Below are positions 6,146-7,475 of a stretch of 7,475 nucleotides of DNA, piece by piece (the first letter of the stretch is position 1; each line of letters begins with the position of its first letter). Both the position numbers and the translations under genes were made by a program. Origin of the DNA: Nitrospirae bacterium RIFCSPLOW2_12_42_9 (lineage in GTDB: Bacteria; Nitrospirota; 9FT-COMBO-42-15; HDB-SIOI813); NCBI GenBank assembly GCA_001805205.1, contig MHER01000117.1, forward strand, positions 1-7,475, read 5' to 3'. The notes beneath the pieces are model-generated. The model did not search any database. It saw only the letters and a program-made list of their open reading frames with translations, and was not told the origin of the DNA.

Positions 6146-6175
6146 TATGTTATTAGTAAATAACATATTTGTCAA
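6146..6175 (-). promoter_or_regulatory. Proximal promoter of the AAA ATPase gene with an overlapping operator-like palindrome
   Basis: TTGACA (6175-6170) and TAACAT (6152-6147) are 17 bases apart on the minus strand. A perfect inverted repeat, TATGTTATT (6146-6154) and AATAACATA (6159-6167) around a 4-base centre, covers the -10 box and most of the spacer. A protein bound there would exclude RNA polymerase. The half-site shares its core with the split repeat around the abiE promoter. Confidence 0.55.
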
Positions 6176-6181
6176 TAGCTT

Positions 6182-6229
6182 ATTTTAGTGAGCCTTTGTT
6201 TTATTGTCAAAGTTAATCTGACAATAAAA
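6182..6229 (-). promoter_or_regulatory. Distal promoter of the AAA gene and an 11-bp inverted repeat
   Basis: On the minus strand TTGACA (6210-6205) and TAAAAT (6187-6182) are 17 bases apart. The perfect inverted repeat TTTTATTGTCA (6199-6209) and TGACAATAAAA (6219-6229), with a 9-base centre, covers the -35 box. No T-run follows in either direction, so an operator is more likely than a terminator, though it also sits directly after the Uma2 relic. Confidence 0.45.
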
Positions 6230-6233
6230 TTTA

Positions 6234-6362
6234 TTATCCTATGATCTGTTTTGCTGTCAGGCTGATATCGGGAAAGGTCTTTGGATCTGCAACCTCTATT
6301 AAAAGTAATACATCTTCTGCCTTCGGTAATTCATTTGCGTAGAAATCAGACGATGGTATGTA
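6234..6362 (-). pseudogene. Uma2-family (DUF820) nuclease relic with an internal deletion
   Basis: The minus-strand frame ending at TAA 6236-6234 reads SDFYANELPKAEDVLLLIEV, then AD, and then PKTFPDISLTAKQIIG. The first part matches the Uma2 core strand that carries the catalytic Asp/Glu region (P.aedVLLlIEVAD). The second part matches the family's usual C-terminal ending (FP.i.l.a.qI.g). The roughly 50 residues normally between them, including the Lys of the nuclease motif, are absent. A TGA at 6365-6363 closes the frame upstream and no start is left. It lies just upstream of, and in the same direction as, the AAA gene. The surrounding non-coding stretch up to 6421 shows no other gene. Confidence 0.55.
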
Positions 6363-6421
6363 TCAGTTCCATGAGCTCTGCATATCCCACTAGTACAATA
6401 CTTCGGAAACAGGCTATCTTC

Positions 6422-6453
6422 TTGCAATGATTAAAATAATAGCGTATTATTTT
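6422..6453 (+). promoter_or_regulatory. Promoter with overlapping palindrome before the DUF4258 gene
   Basis: TTGCAA (6422-6427) and TATTAT (6445-6450) are 17 bases apart. A perfect inverted repeat, AAAATAATA (6433-6441) and TATTATTTT (6445-6453) around GCG, covers the -10 box, as expected for an autoregulated TA operon. The predicted start is only about five bases before the DUF4258 ATG, and no ribosome binding site is present, so the first gene may be translated leaderless. Confidence 0.5.
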
Positions 6454-6461
6454 GTTATAAA

Positions 6462-6791
6462 ATGACTCATGAGCATACAATACTTGAGAAGATCAGGTCC
6501 CTTGTTATATCAAATAGCTATAGGATAACAATTCATGCTATTCGCCATATGGTTGAAGAAGGATTTTCTGAGGGAAATATTACTGAAGCTATAGAGAATG
6601 GCAAAATATTAGAAAACTAATCCGATGAGAAAAGATGTCTTATTGTCGGAAGTTTTCATTTTACAGAAAAAACGACTTCACCTTTACATGTTATTTGCGA
6701 TTACACGAATTCTGATGTTATAGATATAGTAACTGCATATATACCACAGAAACCATGGTGGATAAGTCCAAACAAGCGAGGGGAAATATAA
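6462..6791 (+). pseudogene. DUF4258 protein interrupted by one in-frame TAA
   Basis: From the ATG at 6462 the frame reads through helices ILEKIRSLV and SYRITIHAIRHMVEEGFSEG to KILEN, where TAA (6618-6620) replaces the aromatic residue usual in the family's EnYp.D.RCLi.G motif. After it the same frame stays open for 56 more codons: SDEKRCLIVGSFHF, then SPLHVICDYTN and IVTAYIPQKPWWISP, all typical DUF4258 sequence. It ends at TAA 6789-6791, which overlaps the next ATG by one base. Read through, the product would be about 109 residues, full length. DUF4258 genes are commonly paired with YgiT-type zinc-finger genes as putative MqsR/MqsA-like TA modules, making this the toxin-side gene. A single base change or sequencing error explains the stop. 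Confidence 0.75.
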
Positions 6792-7024
6792 TGAAACAAC
6801 AAAAAGAGTTGATGGAACAACCATGCTCTGAATGTGGAGGCACTCTTGAAAAAAAATCAATAACCCAGGAATTTGAAAGGGAAGGAATTAAGATAAAACT
6901 TTCAGGAATAAAGGCCTGGGTTTGCAGTGGTTGTGGTGAAACATATTTTCAACCAGGAGGAGCAGATAAAGTGGCCAAAGCAGCCAATTGTCTTTTTGAA
7001 TTAGCCCTCAGAAAAACAACATAA
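6791..7024 (+). CDS. YgiT-type zinc-finger protein (putative antitoxin, MqsA-like)
   Basis: The ATG at 6791 gives 77 residues with two zinc-binding pairs, C12-x2-C15 (PCSECGG) and C45-x2-C48 (VCSGCGETYF), and a C-terminal helix. This is the YgiT/MqsA N-terminal zinc domain without the MqsA HTH domain. This start is chosen over an upstream in-frame ATG at 6755 for two reasons. GAGGGG (6778-6783) lies seven bases before it, and the DUF4258 frame ends on it in a TAATG overlap, implying translational coupling. The early stop in the upstream gene may weaken that coupling. The zinc-site residues are intact. Its role as antitoxin is inferred from the pairing. Confidence 0.82.
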   Translation: MKQQKELMEQPCSECGGTLEKKSITQEFEREGIKIKLSGIKAWVCSGCGETYFQPGGADKVAKAANCLFELALRKTT

Positions 7025-7130
7025 AGGCACCCTTATCGCTCAGATTTAAGCAGCAAATGCAAAATGATCCAGACATGCTTGAAGAGCATGCTATCATTAA
7101 AGGCATTCAGTATCAGGGAAAAACTAAGTG

Positions 7131-7259
7131 ATTTGCCAAAGCTGTTTTAAACTAAATTGAAGGTCATAGTGGACTGGACAATAGCTTTATCTTCTTTATT
7201 CCACCCCTACAGTCCCCTGCTTGATGACAGATTTGTTTGTTGCATTATCCGTTGCCTGT
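7131..7259 (-). repeat. Tail repeat, copy D, within the 3' end of the FlgD-Ig gene
   Basis: This is the only copy still attached to a longer reading frame. It covers the last codons, ending DNATNKSVIKQGTVGVE, the TAA at 7198-7196 and about 65 bases of 3' flank. Copy C matches it over the whole length; A matches the coding part plus about 15 bases of flank; B matches almost only the coding part. The interval 7025-7130 before it contains only a 24-codon unassigned frame (7057-7131). Confidence 0.8.
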
Positions 7260-7475
7260 ATCTTGTAAGTGTAGGTTCCGGCTGGCACAAGGACCCCAGC
7301 AGTGTCCCTCCCATCCCACTTTAATAAGACAGCCGCACCTCCCACAGGACAGGAGACCCCATTCTTCTTAATCGTCCTCACCAGCGTATTTGCAGAGTTA
7401 TATATCTTGGCCTGTACCTTACAAGTCCCTGATAGATTATCCGAGAGGGTAAAACGGATCTTGCTCACCTCTCCA
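7196..7475 (-). CDS. C-terminal FlgD-type Ig-like domain of a larger protein, cut by the window edge
   Basis: The minus strand is open from the right edge to TAA at 7198-7196, about 92 residues. The sequence KIRFTLSDNLSGTCKVQAKI and then LLKWDGRDTAGVLVPAGTYT followed by YKIQATDNATNKS is the classic FlgD Ig-like fold signature (W-D-G-R-D-x-x-G-x-x-V/L-P-A-G-x-Y-x-Y). Such domains commonly end large secreted or surface proteins. A GTG at 7468 exists, but GE precedes it in frame and the domain's first strand starts there, so the true start probably lies outside the window. Two cysteines (in SGTCKV and GVSCPVG) could form a disulfide. Its last 17 residues are repeated as orphan tails elsewhere in the window. 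Confidence 0.8.
   Translation of the reverse strand, partial: GEVSKIRFTLSDNLSGTCKVQAKIYNSANTLVRTIKKNGVSCPVGGAAVLLKWDGRDTAGVLVPAGTYTYKIQATDNATNKSVIKQGTVGVE

Noticed and set aside
5823..6188. Plus-strand 121-codon frame opposite the AAA gene N-terminus
   Set aside because: Antisense to the Walker A region of the ATPase; its end falls in the promoter region and it shows no domain.
6618..6620. TAA as a sense codon (alternative genetic code or selenocysteine/pyrrolysine-like recoding)
   Set aside because: TAA ends several other intact genes here (the UPF0175 gene, the YgiT gene and the FlgD-Ig gene), and recoding of TAA is not expected; a mutation or sequence error is simpler.
6755..6790. Upstream ATG for the YgiT-type gene
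   Set aside because: It lies inside the end of the DUF4258 frame and has no ribosome binding site, whereas the ATG at 6791 has GAGGGG at good spacing and a TAATG overlap.
7057..7131. 24-codon frame after the YgiT gene (MQNDPDMLEEHAIIKG...)
   Set aside because: It looks protein-like and may be another relic, but it has no ribosome binding site or recognisable family, so it is not called.
1808..7259. Tail repeats as integron attC sites or a CRISPR array
   Set aside because: No paired core sites of the attC type were seen, the repeats encode a conserved peptide end, cargo orientation is mixed, and spacing is kilobases rather than tens of bases.

Overview
The window comes from a bacterial accessory region of moderately low GC. 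The organism is probably a diderm: it carries a lipoprotein with a classical lipobox and a surface/secreted-type protein ending in a FlgD-like Ig domain. This mix of toxin-antitoxin (TA) relics, AAA/DUF4143 ATPase, Uma2 and FlgD-Ig/FN3 proteins is familiar from uncultured Nitrospirota, Desulfobacterota and anammox-type Planctomycetota, but nothing here fixes the phylum.

Layout. 1-102 (-): first 34 codons of an unrecognised gene running off the left edge. 350-1791 (+): an intact AbiE type IV pair (abiEi-abiEii) behind a good sigma70 promoter flanked by a perfect 10-bp inverted repeat. 1999-2397 (+): UPF0175 antitoxin-like gene with the remains of its DUF3368/PIN partner. 2503-2622 (-): relic of a gamma-carbonic-anhydrase/hexapeptide-transferase C-terminus. 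2649-3734 (+): lipoprotein with an FN3 domain and two related beta domains. 3950-4589 (-): intact higB-higA pair with a consensus promoter. 4709-6112 (-): AAA ATPase with DUF4143, behind two tandem promoters each overlapped by a perfect inverted repeat. 6234-6362 (-): Uma2 relic. 6462-7024 (+): DUF4258 gene broken by one in-frame stop, overlapping an intact YgiT-type zinc-finger gene. 7196-7475 (-): 3' end of a FlgD-Ig-domain gene.

The most striking structure is a dispersed repeat. The last ~17 codons, stop codon and 3' flank of the gene at the right edge recur as three orphan copies (about 1808-1878, 2449-2508, 3748-3877). All four lie on the minus strand and all keep the same reading frame and stop. 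They separate the cargo units: AbiE | UPF0175-PIN relic and carbonic anhydrase relic | lipoprotein | HigBA-AAA-Uma2-DUF4258/YgiT | intact gene. This fits a locus where a repeated gene 3' end has served as a recombination boundary for swapping cassettes, or a decayed array of paralogous surface-protein genes invaded by TA modules.

Functionally the cargo is TA/defence type: two pairs look intact (AbiE, HigBA) and two have lost the toxin-side or effector-side gene while keeping the partner (UPF0175, YgiT). No rRNA, tRNA, CRISPR array or transposase was seen.
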